Positions 17,881 to 25,602 of a DNA stretch of 64,000 nt are shown here, in pieces; the first letter of the stretch is position 1, and each line of letters opens with the position of its first letter. The notes beneath the pieces were generated by a model. It was not told the origin of the DNA, searched no databases, and saw nothing but the letters and a program-made list of their open reading frames with translations. The stretch covers positions 1 through 64,000 of the forward strand of contig JACPOK010000035.1 of assembly GCA_016191525.1 (NCBI GenBank), written 5' to 3'. Both the position numbers and the translations under genes were made by a program. Source of the stretch: Burkholderiales bacterium (GTDB lineage Bacteria > Pseudomonadota > Gammaproteobacteria > Burkholderiales > Burkholderiaceae_C).

Positions 17881-18730
17881 GGCTTGCCTCCAGCGTGCGG
17901 GCCCATTGCGACCATGCCACCGCCGCGATGAGGGCGGGAATGCCCATGGCGAAGAACGCGATGATCCGCAGCGCAATGGGCTGCGTCTGCGTGACCTGGA
18001 ACACGATCAGGCCGCTGAAAACCAGGATGGGCGCGAGCGCCGCGCGCCGGGCGGCCGCCGCCGAGCCTGTGGCGGCCAGGCGTGGCCGGGCGGTGGCCTG
18101 GAAGAAGCAGGTGATGACAAAGCTCACCACCATCCAGCCTTCAAAGCCCTTGACGGTTTCGCCGAACCAGCCGCCGCCCTTCTTTTCCATGATCCAGGCC
18201 TTGAGCACGTAGACGAAATAGGGGTCGGCGCCCAGGTCAAAGGCCGTGACGATCATCGCCGTGAGCAGTGCGGCGAGACCGCCCGCCTTCCAGCCGGCAG
18301 CCGGGGGGCAGGGCTGGCGCCAAAGGACCAGGCAGGCCATCGCGAAGCCGGTGTAGCACAGGCCAAACCACATGACCGGGATCACGAGCGGCACGGCACC
18401 CAGCCGCGGCCCCAATACGTCGGTGTAGTAATAGCTGCCGAAGAACCAGCCGAAGCTCACACCGGTTTCCTCGGCCAGCCAGCCGAGAACCGCCGCAGCG
18501 GCAACGAAAACCAGGGTGCTGCGCGGGCCAAGCAGCGTGTGGCAGGACCAGAGGCTGACGCCGCCGAGTACCAGGCATGCGGTCACCAGCACCAGGGACA
18601 GCAGCGGGAAGGACAAGGCCGTCCACAACAGCAGTGCCGCCGAAAGCGCGGTCAGTGCCGCACCGGTCGCGCCTATCCTCCGATGAACCAAGAGCCCTCC
18701 TGCGGCTGCCAGCTCAGCCGTTCGCGCCAT
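17867..18730 (-). CDS. Carotenoid biosynthesis protein, CruF family (DUF422)
   Basis: A 287-aa integral membrane protein with about seven hydrophobic segments. The central block (EETGVSFGWFFGSYYYTD, then LGPRLGAVPLVIPVMW) is the hallmark of the CruF/DUF422 family, whose studied members hydrate the 1',2' double bond at carotenoid ends. No phytoene synthase, desaturase or cyclase gene is in the window, so the substrate must be made elsewhere or the role differs. AGGCGGG lies upstream of the ATG. It is the first gene of the overlapping trio 18730-14759 and starts 36 bases after the stop of the enolase-superfamily gene, so read-through from that gene is possible. Confidence 0.82.
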   Translation of the reverse strand: MARTAELAAAGGLLVHRRIGATGAALTALSAALLLWTALSFPLLSLVLVTACLVLGGVSLWSCHTLLGPRSTLVFVAAAAVLGWLAEETGVSFGWFFGSYYYTDVLGPRLGAVPLVIPVMWFGLCYTGFAMACLVLWRQPCPPAAGWKAGGLAALLTAMIVTAFDLGADPYFVYVLKAWIMEKKGGGWFGETVKGFEGWMVVSFVITCFFQATARPRLAATGSAAAARRAALAPILVFSGLIVFQVTQTQPIALRIIAFFAMGIPALIAAVAWSQWARTLEASHDGS

Positions 18731-18766
18731 TATGTCCCGCCTGCGACATCCGGCGGCAGGGCGTTT

Positions 18767-19837
18767 TCAGGCCGTGTATTTGCCGACCGCGGCCTCATCG
18801 AACTCCACGCCGCTTCCCGCCGCGCCGTCGATCTGCGACATGCCTTCCTTCATCCGCAGCGGCTGGCGCAGCACCGGGTTCCACCAGTCAGCGTATTCCA
18901 GCCAGGCTGCTGTGGGCGTGGCGGCCAGCAGCTGGGCGCTGACCTCGGGCCACAGGTGGCTGGACACGCCCGCCCCGTACGCCTGCGCCATCGCCGAGAC
19001 CGCCAGCCAGCCGGTGACGCCGCCGCACTTCATCACGTCGGGCATCACCTGCTCGCGCACGCCGGCATTGAAGGCATGGCGAAAGTCCATCGGGCCCCAC
19101 CAGTTCTCCCCGGCCTGCAGCGGCGTGCGGGCGCGCCGCGCCAGTTCCACCAGGCCGGCGTAGTCATGCGCCATCACGGGCTCTTCCACCCAGGCCAGGC
19201 CCTCGACATCCAGCGCCTGCAGCCGCGACCGCGCCTCGGCGGGCGTGAGGCTCTGGTTGTAATCGACCATCAGCGCAACTTGCGGGCCAACGGCGCTGCG
19301 CATGGCGCGGATCACCGCGATGTCCTCGGCCAGCGTGGGATAGCCGATCTTGGCCTTCACGCCGCGCAGGCCCTGCTTCGCCCACGCTTCGGCGGCCAGT
19401 GCCGAATCCTTTTCGCCGTCGTAGCCCACGCCGCCGTAGCAGCGCACCGGCCGGGGCGCGCCGCCCAGCAACGCGTGCAGCGGCAGGCCCTGCGCGCGAG
19501 CCATCGCGTCCCACAGCGCCATGTCGATGCCGGCCAGCGCCATGCCCACCAGCCCCTGGGTGCCCAGCAGGCGGAAGCGCGCGTGCAGCTGCTCCCACAG
19601 GGCGGCCGGCGCCAGCGCCTGCCCCGCCAGCAGCGGCTCCATGTTCTTCATGAGTTCCGCCACCGGCCGGAGCGCCGCGGGCGAATAGGTGAAGGTGATG
19701 CTGTGGCCCTGCACGCCCGCATCGGTCTGCACCGACAGCAGCACCAGCGGCGAGGCGGCAATCACGCCGGAGGCCGTGCGGTGCGGCACGGGCATGGGCA
19801 CGCTGACGCAGCGGATGTCGAAGGCGGTGATCTTCAT
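18767..19837 (-). CDS. Mandelate racemase/muconate lactonizing enzyme family protein
   Basis: A 356-aa enolase-superfamily enzyme. The N-terminal capping domain is followed by the barrel with Lys161-x-Lys163, metal ligands Asp192, Glu218 and Glu244, an Asp at 267 and His294 (SSHLWPE). The KxK plus His/Asp pair places it in the mandelate racemase subgroup, which abstracts an alpha-proton from a carboxylate. The substrate cannot be told by eye; acid-sugar dehydratase or racemase activity are options. It lies 140 bases downstream of a LysR gene on the same strand, which may regulate it. No clear Shine-Dalgarno precedes the ATG. Confidence 0.85.
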   Translation of the reverse strand: MKITAFDIRCVSVPMPVPHRTASGVIAASPLVLLSVQTDAGVQGHSITFTYSPAALRPVAELMKNMEPLLAGQALAPAALWEQLHARFRLLGTQGLVGMALAGIDMALWDAMARAQGLPLHALLGGAPRPVRCYGGVGYDGEKDSALAAEAWAKQGLRGVKAKIGYPTLAEDIAVIRAMRSAVGPQVALMVDYNQSLTPAEARSRLQALDVEGLAWVEEPVMAHDYAGLVELARRARTPLQAGENWWGPMDFRHAFNAGVREQVMPDVMKCGGVTGWLAVSAMAQAYGAGVSSHLWPEVSAQLLAATPTAAWLEYADWWNPVLRQPLRMKEGMSQIDGAAGSGVEFDEAAVGKYTA

Positions 19838-19954
19838 GCGACCGACTGTAGCGAGCCGCCCGAAGGCTGTGCTGAAGTTTTTTTGCGGGCCGGCTGAAAA
19901 AACGGAATGCTATGAATTCAGGAGCTGTCCACGCACTATCCATGCGCTTCCCAG

Positions 19955-19978
19955 GCCATTTTCCCTCCGAAAAATGGC
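19955..19978 (-). terminator. Hairpin at the end of the LysR gene
   Basis: A perfect 8-bp inverted repeat (GCCATTTT ... AAAATGGC) with an 8-base loop sits directly on the LysR stop codon. No T-run follows on the minus strand, so it is at best a weak or factor-dependent terminator, or an mRNA-stabilising hairpin. Confidence 0.3.
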
Positions 19979-20847
19979 TATAGAAGGCTCTTTTTCAGCC
20001 ACTCGGCGAAGGCGGCGCATTCCCAGCGGTCCATGGCGCCGGTGCGCCAGCACAGGTAGTGCGCATGGGGGCTGGGCACGCTGCGCGGCGAAATGCGCTC
20101 CAGCGTGCCGTTGTCCAGCCAGGGCTGGCCCAGCTTCAGGCGCACCAGCGCGATGCCCAGGCCCTGCGCCGCGGCGTCGCACATCAGGCCGATGTCGTTG
20201 AACGACGAGCCCTCGCCCGGCTCGCCCGCATCCACGCCGTGCGCCAGGAACCAGGTCCGCCAGGGCTCCAGCGGGCTCTTGATCAGCTTGGCCGCCTGCA
20301 GCTCCTCGATGCTGTCGAACGGGCCGCTCTCGCGGATGAAGCGCGGCGCGGCCAGCGGCGTCACCTCGTCGGTCATCAGGCACACGTGCTCCACGTCGGC
20401 ATAGCGGCCGGTGCCGAAGCGGATGACGAGGTCGGCGTCCTCGGCCACCACGTCCAGCAGCGGGATGGACACCTGCAGCGTGAGGTCGATCTCCGGGTAG
20501 GCCTCGATGAAGCCGCGCAGCCGCGGCATCAGGATGGAGCGCGAGAACGTCGGCGTCACGGCCACACGCAGCTTGCGCTTGCCCTGGGCCGCGTCCTTGC
20601 CGGGAAAGCGCTCAAGGATGGCGATGCCCTCGCGCACATGGGCCAGGTATTCGCTGCCCTCGGTGGTCAGCGAAAAATCGGCCCGGCCAAACAGCTTGGT
20701 GCCGATGATCTGTTCCAGCTGCCTGACGCGGTGGCTCACCGCACTGGGCGTCACGCACAGCTCTTCCGCCGCCTGCGTCACCGAGCGCAGCCGGGCCAGC
20801 GCCTCGAAGGTCAGCAGGCACTGGATCGGCGGAATGCGCGCGGTCAT
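19978..20847 (-). CDS. LysR-type transcriptional regulator (GcvA-like)
   Basis: A 289-aa regulator. The winged helix-turn-helix is at residues ~8-66 (FEALARLRSVTQAAEELCVTP), with a LysR co-inducer-binding domain after ~90 starting KLRVAVTPTFSRS, similar in layout to the GcvA/AmpR branch. It begins 4 bases after the purU stop and could be expressed from the purU transcript. The downstream enolase-superfamily gene is the most likely local target, although the usual LysR arrangement is divergent. The effector is unknown. Confidence 0.87.
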   Translation of the reverse strand: MTARIPPIQCLLTFEALARLRSVTQAAEELCVTPSAVSHRVRQLEQIIGTKLFGRADFSLTTEGSEYLAHVREGIAILERFPGKDAAQGKRKLRVAVTPTFSRSILMPRLRGFIEAYPEIDLTLQVSIPLLDVVAEDADLVIRFGTGRYADVEHVCLMTDEVTPLAAPRFIRESGPFDSIEELQAAKLIKSPLEPWRTWFLAHGVDAGEPGEGSSFNDIGLMCDAAAQGLGIALVRLKLGQPWLDNGTLERISPRSVPSPHAHYLCWRTGAMDRWECAAFAEWLKKSLL

Positions 20848-20851
20848 GGGG

Positions 20852-21700
20852 CTATTTGAAAATCACGGTCTTGTGGCCATTGATCAGCACGCGGTGCTCG
20901 CTGTGCCACTTGACGGCGCGGGCAAGCACCTGGCTTTCGGTGTCGCGGCCCATGGCGGTGAGGGCTTCCACCGTCTTGCTGTGGTCGGCGCGGGCGACGT
21001 CCTGCTCGATGATCGGGCCTTCGTCCAGGTCGGCCGTCACGTAGTGGGCGGTGGCGCCGATCAGCTTCACGCCGCGGTCGTGCGCCTGGTAATAGGGCTT
21101 GGCGCCCTTGAAGCTGGGCAAAAAGCTGTGGTGGATGTTGATCGCCCGGCCGGCGAGCTTCCTGCACAGGTCGTCCGACAGGATCTGCATGTAGCGCGCC
21201 AGCACCACCAGCTCGGCCTTCTCGGCCTCGATGATCTCGAACTGCTTCGCCTCGGCCTGCGCCTTGGTCGCCGCCGTCACCGGGATGTGGTGGAAAGGCA
21301 CGTTGTAGCTGGCCGCCAGCTGGTAGAACTCGCGGTGGTTGGAGACGATGGCCGTGATCTCCACCGGCAGCAGGCCGCTCTTCCAGCGGAACAGCAGGTC
21401 GTTCAGGCAGTGGCCTTCCTTGCTCACCAGGATCACCGTGCGCATGGGCTGGGTGGTGGAGTGCAGCTTCCAGGTCATCTGGAACGGCTCGGCGAAGAAC
21501 TTCAGCTGCGCCGCCAGCTCTTCATGCGTGAGCTGGCCGCAGGCGAACTGCACGCGCATGAAAAACAGGCCCGTGGCCGGGTCGTTGTACTGCGCGGCTT
21601 CTTCGATATTGCCGCCGCGTTCCAGCAAAAAGCCCGATACCGCGTGCACGATGCCCGTGCGGTCGGGGCAGGAGAGGGTGAGAATGTAGGCGTGGTTCAT
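20852..21700 (-). CDS. purU: Formyltetrahydrofolate deformylase
   Basis: A 282-aa cytoplasmic enzyme that hydrolyses 10-formyltetrahydrofolate to formate and tetrahydrofolate, balancing the one-carbon pool and supplying formate for PurT. An N-terminal ACT domain (residues ~4-85, LSCPDRTGIVHAVSGFL) is followed by the formyltransferase fold (~86-282). The catalytic Asn-His pair is in INIHHSFLPSFKGAKPY and the Asp in ADLDEGPIIEQD. Length and domain order match the family. It is the first gene of a minus-strand run with the LysR gene, divergent from the small exported protein at 21832. Confidence 0.95.
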   Translation of the reverse strand: MNHAYILTLSCPDRTGIVHAVSGFLLERGGNIEEAAQYNDPATGLFFMRVQFACGQLTHEELAAQLKFFAEPFQMTWKLHSTTQPMRTVILVSKEGHCLNDLLFRWKSGLLPVEITAIVSNHREFYQLAASYNVPFHHIPVTAATKAQAEAKQFEIIEAEKAELVVLARYMQILSDDLCRKLAGRAINIHHSFLPSFKGAKPYYQAHDRGVKLIGATAHYVTADLDEGPIIEQDVARADHSKTVEALTAMGRDTESQVLARAVKWHSEHRVLINGHKTVIFK

Positions 21701-21782
21701 ACAGGGTCAATTGTCGCAGGCGGGTTCAGCGTTCGCCGCCCAGGGCCGGCGGGCAAACGGGGCTCGTACCTAATTGTGCTTA

Positions 21783-21802
21783 TTTCCCTGTCTGACAGGA
21801 AA
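21783..21802. promoter_or_regulatory. Near-perfect palindrome in the purU upstream region
   Basis: TTTCCCTGTC-T-GACAGGAAA is a 9-bp inverted repeat with one bulged C, between the divergent purU and the gene at 21832. Its position fits an operator, but no protein can be assigned. No good -35/-10 pair was found around it. Confidence 0.3.
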
Positions 21803-21831
21803 ACGACAAGCTCCTGTCCTAGGATGTACTG

Positions 21832-22209
21832 ATGCTGGCAACGCTGCCCAGGTCCTTGCTGTCCGGATTGCGCGCCGCCCCCGGCAAGGCGCTGGCGGTC
21901 GGCGTAGCCGCGCTGCTCCTCTTCGCCGGTTACCGGCAAATCATCCAGGCCCAGCATGAGGATGCCGATGCGCGCGGGCAGGCCTTCGCCGTGCCGGCCT
22001 GGGTGGTGCAGGAGAACTGCATCGAAGGCGCCAACCTCTTTCATGACGTGCGCTGGGCCGTCGCCTGCCAGGCGCAGGCCGACCAGGGGCTGGGCAGCGG
22101 CATCGCCGATTGCGAGTTGCCCGATACCCATGCTTCGCGCCTTTATGCGCTGCTGGAGCAGGCGGAGAACCGGTGCCGGGCCGAGGCAAAAGCCATTCCG
22201 CTGCGCTGA
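21832..22209 (+). CDS. Small exported or membrane-anchored hypothetical protein
   Basis: A 125-aa protein with an N-terminal hydrophobic helix (residues ~18-36) after a short basic stretch, then a periplasmic-type domain of ~85 residues. It has four Cys (near NCIEG, VACQ, ADCEL, NRCRA), which could form two disulfides. AGGA lies 7 bases before the ATG. I recognise no family. It is 48 bases upstream of the aminotransferase start and may share its transcript. Confidence 0.6.
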   Translation: MLATLPRSLLSGLRAAPGKALAVGVAALLLFAGYRQIIQAQHEDADARGQAFAVPAWVVQENCIEGANLFHDVRWAVACQAQADQGLGSGIADCELPDTHASRLYALLEQAENRCRAEAKAIPLR

Positions 22210-22257
22210 CGCGGCGCGGTGCCAAAATGCACTTTTGCGCGCCGACAGGAGACCCCC

Positions 22258-23592
22258 ATGGCCTACAACGACTTCAACATGGACAACCAGTGGTTGCCCT
22301 TCACGCCCAACCGCAGCTTCAAGAAGGACCCGCGCATCTTCGTGGCCGCCGACGGCATGACCTTCACCACCCACGACGGCAAGAAGGTCGTTGACGGTAT
22401 TTCCAGCCTGTGGTGCGTCGGTGCGGGCCATAACCGCAAGCCCATCAACGAAGCCATCAAGACCCAGCTGGACACGCTGGACTATTCCACCGCTTTCCAG
22501 GCCAGCAACGACAAGGCCTTCAAGGCCGCTGAAATGATCGCCGCCATGGCGCCGGGCGACCTGAACAAGGTGCTGTTCTGCAATTCCGGCTCGGAAGCCG
22601 CCGACACCTCGATGAAGGTGGCGCTGGCCTACCACCGCGCGCGCGGCGAAGGGCATCGCAACGTCTTCATCGGCCGCGAGAAGGGCTACCACGGCGTCGG
22701 CTTCGGCGGCATGAGCGTGGGCGGCATCCCGGCCAACCGCAAGATGTTCGGCACGTCGCTCTTGCCGCGCGTGGACCACATGCGTTTCATCCACGACCCG
22801 GTGAACAACGCCTACATCAACGGCGTGGAGCCGGAGTCGAATGAAGACTACCTGCTGGAGCTGGAGACCCGCATCCTGCCGCTGCACGACCCGAGCAATG
22901 TGGCGGCCATCATCGTCGAGCCGGTGGCCGGCAGCGCGGGCTGGTACCTGCCGCCCAAGGGTTACCTGAAGCGGCTGCGCGAAATCTGCGACAAGCACGG
23001 CATCCTGCTGATCTTCGATGAGGTCATCACCGGCTTCGGCCGCCTGGGCACGAACTTCGGCTCCGACTTCTATGGCGTGGTGCCCGACATGCTGAACTTC
23101 GCCAAGGCCGTGACCAACGGCGTGATCCCGCTGGGCGGCGTGATCTGCCGCGACAAGCTGTACGACGCCATGATGAAGACCGACGCGCCCGAGCACGTCA
23201 TCGAGTTCTTCCACGGCTACACCTACTCCGGCCACCCCGTGGCCTGCGCCGCCGCCATCGCCACGCTGGATTTGTTCAAGCAGGAAAACCTGTTCCAGCG
23301 CGCCGGCGAAATGGGCAAGGTGCTGGGCAATGCGTTCCACAGCACCTTCAAGGGCCTGCCCAACGTGATCGGCATCCGCAGCCTGGGCCTGGCCGCCGCG
23401 GTGGAGCTGGCGCCCATCGCCGGCTCGCCCGGCAAGCGCGCCTACGACATCTTCATCGATTGCTTCCACAAGGGCGCGCTGGTGCGCCCGGCCGGCGACG
23501 TGCTGGTGATCGCGCCGCCCTTCATCGTGGAGAAGTCCCACATCGACACGCTGGTCAACACGCTGGCCGATTCGATCAAAAAGCACGCGTAG
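22258..23592 (+). CDS. Omega-amino acid:pyruvate aminotransferase (class III, PLP)
   Basis: A 444-aa cytoplasmic PLP enzyme, fold type I class III. The start at 22258 has AGGAG upstream and gives the family's MAYNDFNMDNQWLPFTPNR N-terminus; an ATG at 22219 would add 13 unrelated residues. Diagnostic motifs are FCNSGSEAADTSMK (phosphate cup), the Asp in LLIFDEVITGFGR, and the PLP lysine in NFAKAVTNGVIPLG. The closest family by memory is beta-alanine/omega-amino acid:pyruvate transaminase, which transfers amino groups from beta-alanine or other omega-amines to pyruvate. No methylmalonate-semialdehyde dehydrogenase gene is adjacent, so the physiological substrate is open. Confidence 0.88.
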   Translation: MAYNDFNMDNQWLPFTPNRSFKKDPRIFVAADGMTFTTHDGKKVVDGISSLWCVGAGHNRKPINEAIKTQLDTLDYSTAFQASNDKAFKAAEMIAAMAPGDLNKVLFCNSGSEAADTSMKVALAYHRARGEGHRNVFIGREKGYHGVGFGGMSVGGIPANRKMFGTSLLPRVDHMRFIHDPVNNAYINGVEPESNEDYLLELETRILPLHDPSNVAAIIVEPVAGSAGWYLPPKGYLKRLREICDKHGILLIFDEVITGFGRLGTNFGSDFYGVVPDMLNFAKAVTNGVIPLGGVICRDKLYDAMMKTDAPEHVIEFFHGYTYSGHPVACAAAIATLDLFKQENLFQRAGEMGKVLGNAFHSTFKGLPNVIGIRSLGLAAAVELAPIAGSPGKRAYDIFIDCFHKGALVRPAGDVLVIAPPFIVEKSHIDTLVNTLADSIKKHA

Positions 23593-23593
23593 G

Positions 23594-23673
23594 CGTCATC
23601 CCCGCGAAGGCGGGGACCTAGTGCTCCACGAATTTTTGGGGCGCCCTGGATTCCCGTCTTTGCGGGAATGACG
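23594..23673. repeat. REP-like paired inverted repeat
   Basis: Two 28-bp arms, 23594-23621 (CGTCATCCCCGCGAAGGCGG...) and 23646-23673 (...TGCGGGAATGACG), are imperfect reverse complements. Each is itself a hairpin (CCCCGCgaaGGCGGGG; TTCCCGtctttGCGGGAA). This is the form of the palindromic 'GTCATTCCCGC' elements scattered between genes in many proteobacteria. It lies between two converging genes and could also act as a bidirectional transcription end. Confidence 0.75.
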
Positions 23674-23674
23674 G

Positions 23675-24406
23675 CTATTTCGCCATGCCGCGCCGCATGT
23701 CTTCGCAGTAGTCCTTTTGCGGCTGGGCGCCGGCCGGCAGCGCCTCTGACTTGTTCTCGAAGCCCGCGGGCAGGTGCTGCGGCACGCCCAGCTGCGGGTC
23801 CACGTGGCCGGCGCCGGCCAGCAGCACCACGGTCTTGCCCGGCACGCGCGCCGCCACCAGCGTCTGCGCCATGGCGCGGTCACGCGCGATCTGCACCCGT
23901 GTCATCGGCTGGATCTGGGTTTCAGGCAGCAAGCCGCAGTGGCCCAGGCGTATGGCCTGCTGCTGGGCCTTGAGCGCCGGGCCGGGCAGCAGCGCGTCCA
24001 GCGCGCTGTCGTCCATCGCCGCGCGCATGCGGTCGCGCGGCAGGTTGGCGCCGATCACCGGCACGCCAGCGCCCACGGCCGCCATCACGGCGGGGCCGTA
24101 GGAAGCCCACGGCCAACCCTGCTCGTTCCAGCGCAGGGCCTGGCGCACCTGTTCTTCGCTGGCCTGGGCCGCCAGGCCGGCGGTGCTGGCGCCCTGCTCG
24201 GCCATCTCCAGCGCCACCGCCGCCAGCACACCGCGCTCGGCCAGCGCCTGGATGGCTTCACGGTGGAAAAGCTGGTGCTCCGGCGCGTCGTGCTGCTCGC
24301 CGATCAGCAAGGCGGCGGAGGTGGATTGCGCGGCCTCGGGCACGGCGGGGGGTGCGGCGCAGGCGGCCAGCGTGCACAGCGCAATGACAGCAAGAAGGCG
24401 GTTCAT
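23675..24406 (-). CDS. ChaN family (DUF399) lipoprotein, haem/iron-associated
   Basis: A 243-aa protein with a lipoprotein signal: basic-hydrophobic start and lipobox LAAC at Cys ~16, followed by Ala, favouring outer-membrane sorting. The mature part has the ChaN-like features LLIGEQHDAPEHQ near residue 36, ALEMAEQG near 67 and LLAGAGHVD near 197. ChaN of Campylobacter binds two cofacial haems and is iron-regulated; whether haem is bound here is not shown. It is divergent from the AbrB-type gene with only 33 bases between starts. Confidence 0.8.
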   Translation of the reverse strand: MNRLLAVIALCTLAACAAPPAVPEAAQSTSAALLIGEQHDAPEHQLFHREAIQALAERGVLAAVALEMAEQGASTAGLAAQASEEQVRQALRWNEQGWPWASYGPAVMAAVGAGVPVIGANLPRDRMRAAMDDSALDALLPGPALKAQQQAIRLGHCGLLPETQIQPMTRVQIARDRAMAQTLVAARVPGKTVVLLAGAGHVDPQLGVPQHLPAGFENKSEALPAGAQPQKDYCEDMRRGMAK

Positions 24407-24439
24407 GCGGCCATACTAAGCGCAACCCCGCCGCCGCGC

Positions 24440-25516
24440 ATGACGCACCAGCCCCTTTTCCGGATTGCCTTCACCCTGCTGCTGGCGCTGGCCGCCGCCG
24501 GCCTGTGCGTCTGGCTGCGCACGCCGCTGCCCTGGATGATCGGGCCGCTGGTGGCCACCGCCGCCGCTTCGGTGCGCGGCGCGCCTACCCAGAGCTGGAA
24601 CCCGCTGCGCAATGCCGGCCAATGGACCATCGGCGCGGCGCTGGGCCTGTACTTCACGCCGCAGGTCACCGCGCTGGTGGCCGGCCTGTGGTGGGCCATC
24701 GTGCTGGCCATCGTCTGGGCGCTGGGGCTGGGCTGGGCCTTTGGCGCCTGGCTGCACCGCGGCAACGCCCAGCGCATGGAGGGCACCGCGCGCCAGCGGC
24801 GCGCCACCACCTACTTCGCCGGTGCCATCGGCGGTGCCTCGGAAATGACGCTGCTGGCCGAGCGCGAGGGCGCGCGCACCGACCTGGTCGCGGCCAGCCA
24901 CAGCCTGCGGCTGCTGGTGGTGACGATGATGATTCCCTTTGGCTTCACCTTCAGCGGCCTGCACGGCATCGACCTCACGCCGCCCGGCCCGCGCGCGGTC
25001 CACTGGGGCGGGCTGCTGCTGCTGGCTTGCGCCACCGGCGCGGGCGGCTGGCTGATGCGGCGCACGGGCCGTGCCAATCCGTGGTTCATGGGTTCGCTGC
25101 TGGTGGCGATGGGGTTCACGATGGCGGGCGTGGATCTGTCGGCCATCCCGCAATGGATGACCAACGCCGCTCAGCTGGTGATCGGCCTCAGCCTGGGCGT
25201 GCGGTTCGAAGCGCGCTTCGTGCACACGGCGCCGCGCTGGCTGGGCTCGGTGCTGCTGGGAACGGTGGGGATGATCGTGCTGTGCACCGCGTTCGCGGCG
25301 CTGCTGGCGTGGGCCTGCGGATTGCATCCGGCCACGATGATCCTGGGGACTTCTCCCGGCGGCATCGCCGAGATGGCCATCACGGCCAAGGTGCTGCAGC
25401 TGGGCGTGCCGGTGGTGACGGCCTTCCAGGTTTGCAGGCTGGTGGCGGTTCTGGTGCTGGTGGAGCCGCTGTACCGCTGGAGCAGCCGATGGGAAAAACC
25501 CCAGGCGGAAGGTTAG
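24440..25516 (+). CDS. AbrB family (PF05145) membrane protein
   Basis: A 358-aa polytopic protein with about ten hydrophobic helices. It shows the internal duplication of the AbrB (AbrB-duplication) family: GAIGGASEMTLLAE in the first half and TSPGGIAEMAITAK in the second, each followed by a similar helix ending in an R-L-L/V pattern. The name comes from Escherichia coli abrB (proposed regulator of aidB) and from old 'ammonia monooxygenase' labels; transport is more plausible but unproven. The start at 24440 is the first Met after a non-homologous upstream stretch. Confidence 0.8.
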   Translation: MTHQPLFRIAFTLLLALAAAGLCVWLRTPLPWMIGPLVATAAASVRGAPTQSWNPLRNAGQWTIGAALGLYFTPQVTALVAGLWWAIVLAIVWALGLGWAFGAWLHRGNAQRMEGTARQRRATTYFAGAIGGASEMTLLAEREGARTDLVAASHSLRLLVVTMMIPFGFTFSGLHGIDLTPPGPRAVHWGGLLLLACATGAGGWLMRRTGRANPWFMGSLLVAMGFTMAGVDLSAIPQWMTNAAQLVIGLSLGVRFEARFVHTAPRWLGSVLLGTVGMIVLCTAFAALLAWACGLHPATMILGTSPGGIAEMAITAKVLQLGVPVVTAFQVCRLVAVLVLVEPLYRWSSRWEKPQAEG

Positions 25517-25570
25517 CCTTCCACCTGGGCAAGCACCTTGCACCGGCGTTCCGCCCGCGCAAGGCACAGC

Positions 25571-25585
25571 AAGCGGAATCCGCTT
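25571..25585. terminator. Short hairpin between converging AbrB-type and porin genes
   Basis: AAGCGG-AAT-CCGCTT is a perfect 6-bp stem with a 3-base loop in the 86-base gap between the two stops. No T-tract follows on either strand, so terminator function is only possible. Confidence 0.3.
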
Positions 25586-25602
25586 ACCTTGGAGATCCGG
25601 GT

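Noticed and set aside
16510-17976. Longer form of the DUF2236 gene starting at 17976
   Set aside because: The first 32 residues are Arg/Ser/Pro-rich and lie inside the CruF-like gene; the ATG at 17880 gives a normal overlap.
21697-23586. 629-codon minus-strand frame opposite the aminotransferase
   Set aside because: The plus strand has an intact PLP enzyme with a good ribosome-binding site; the opposite frame is low-complexity.
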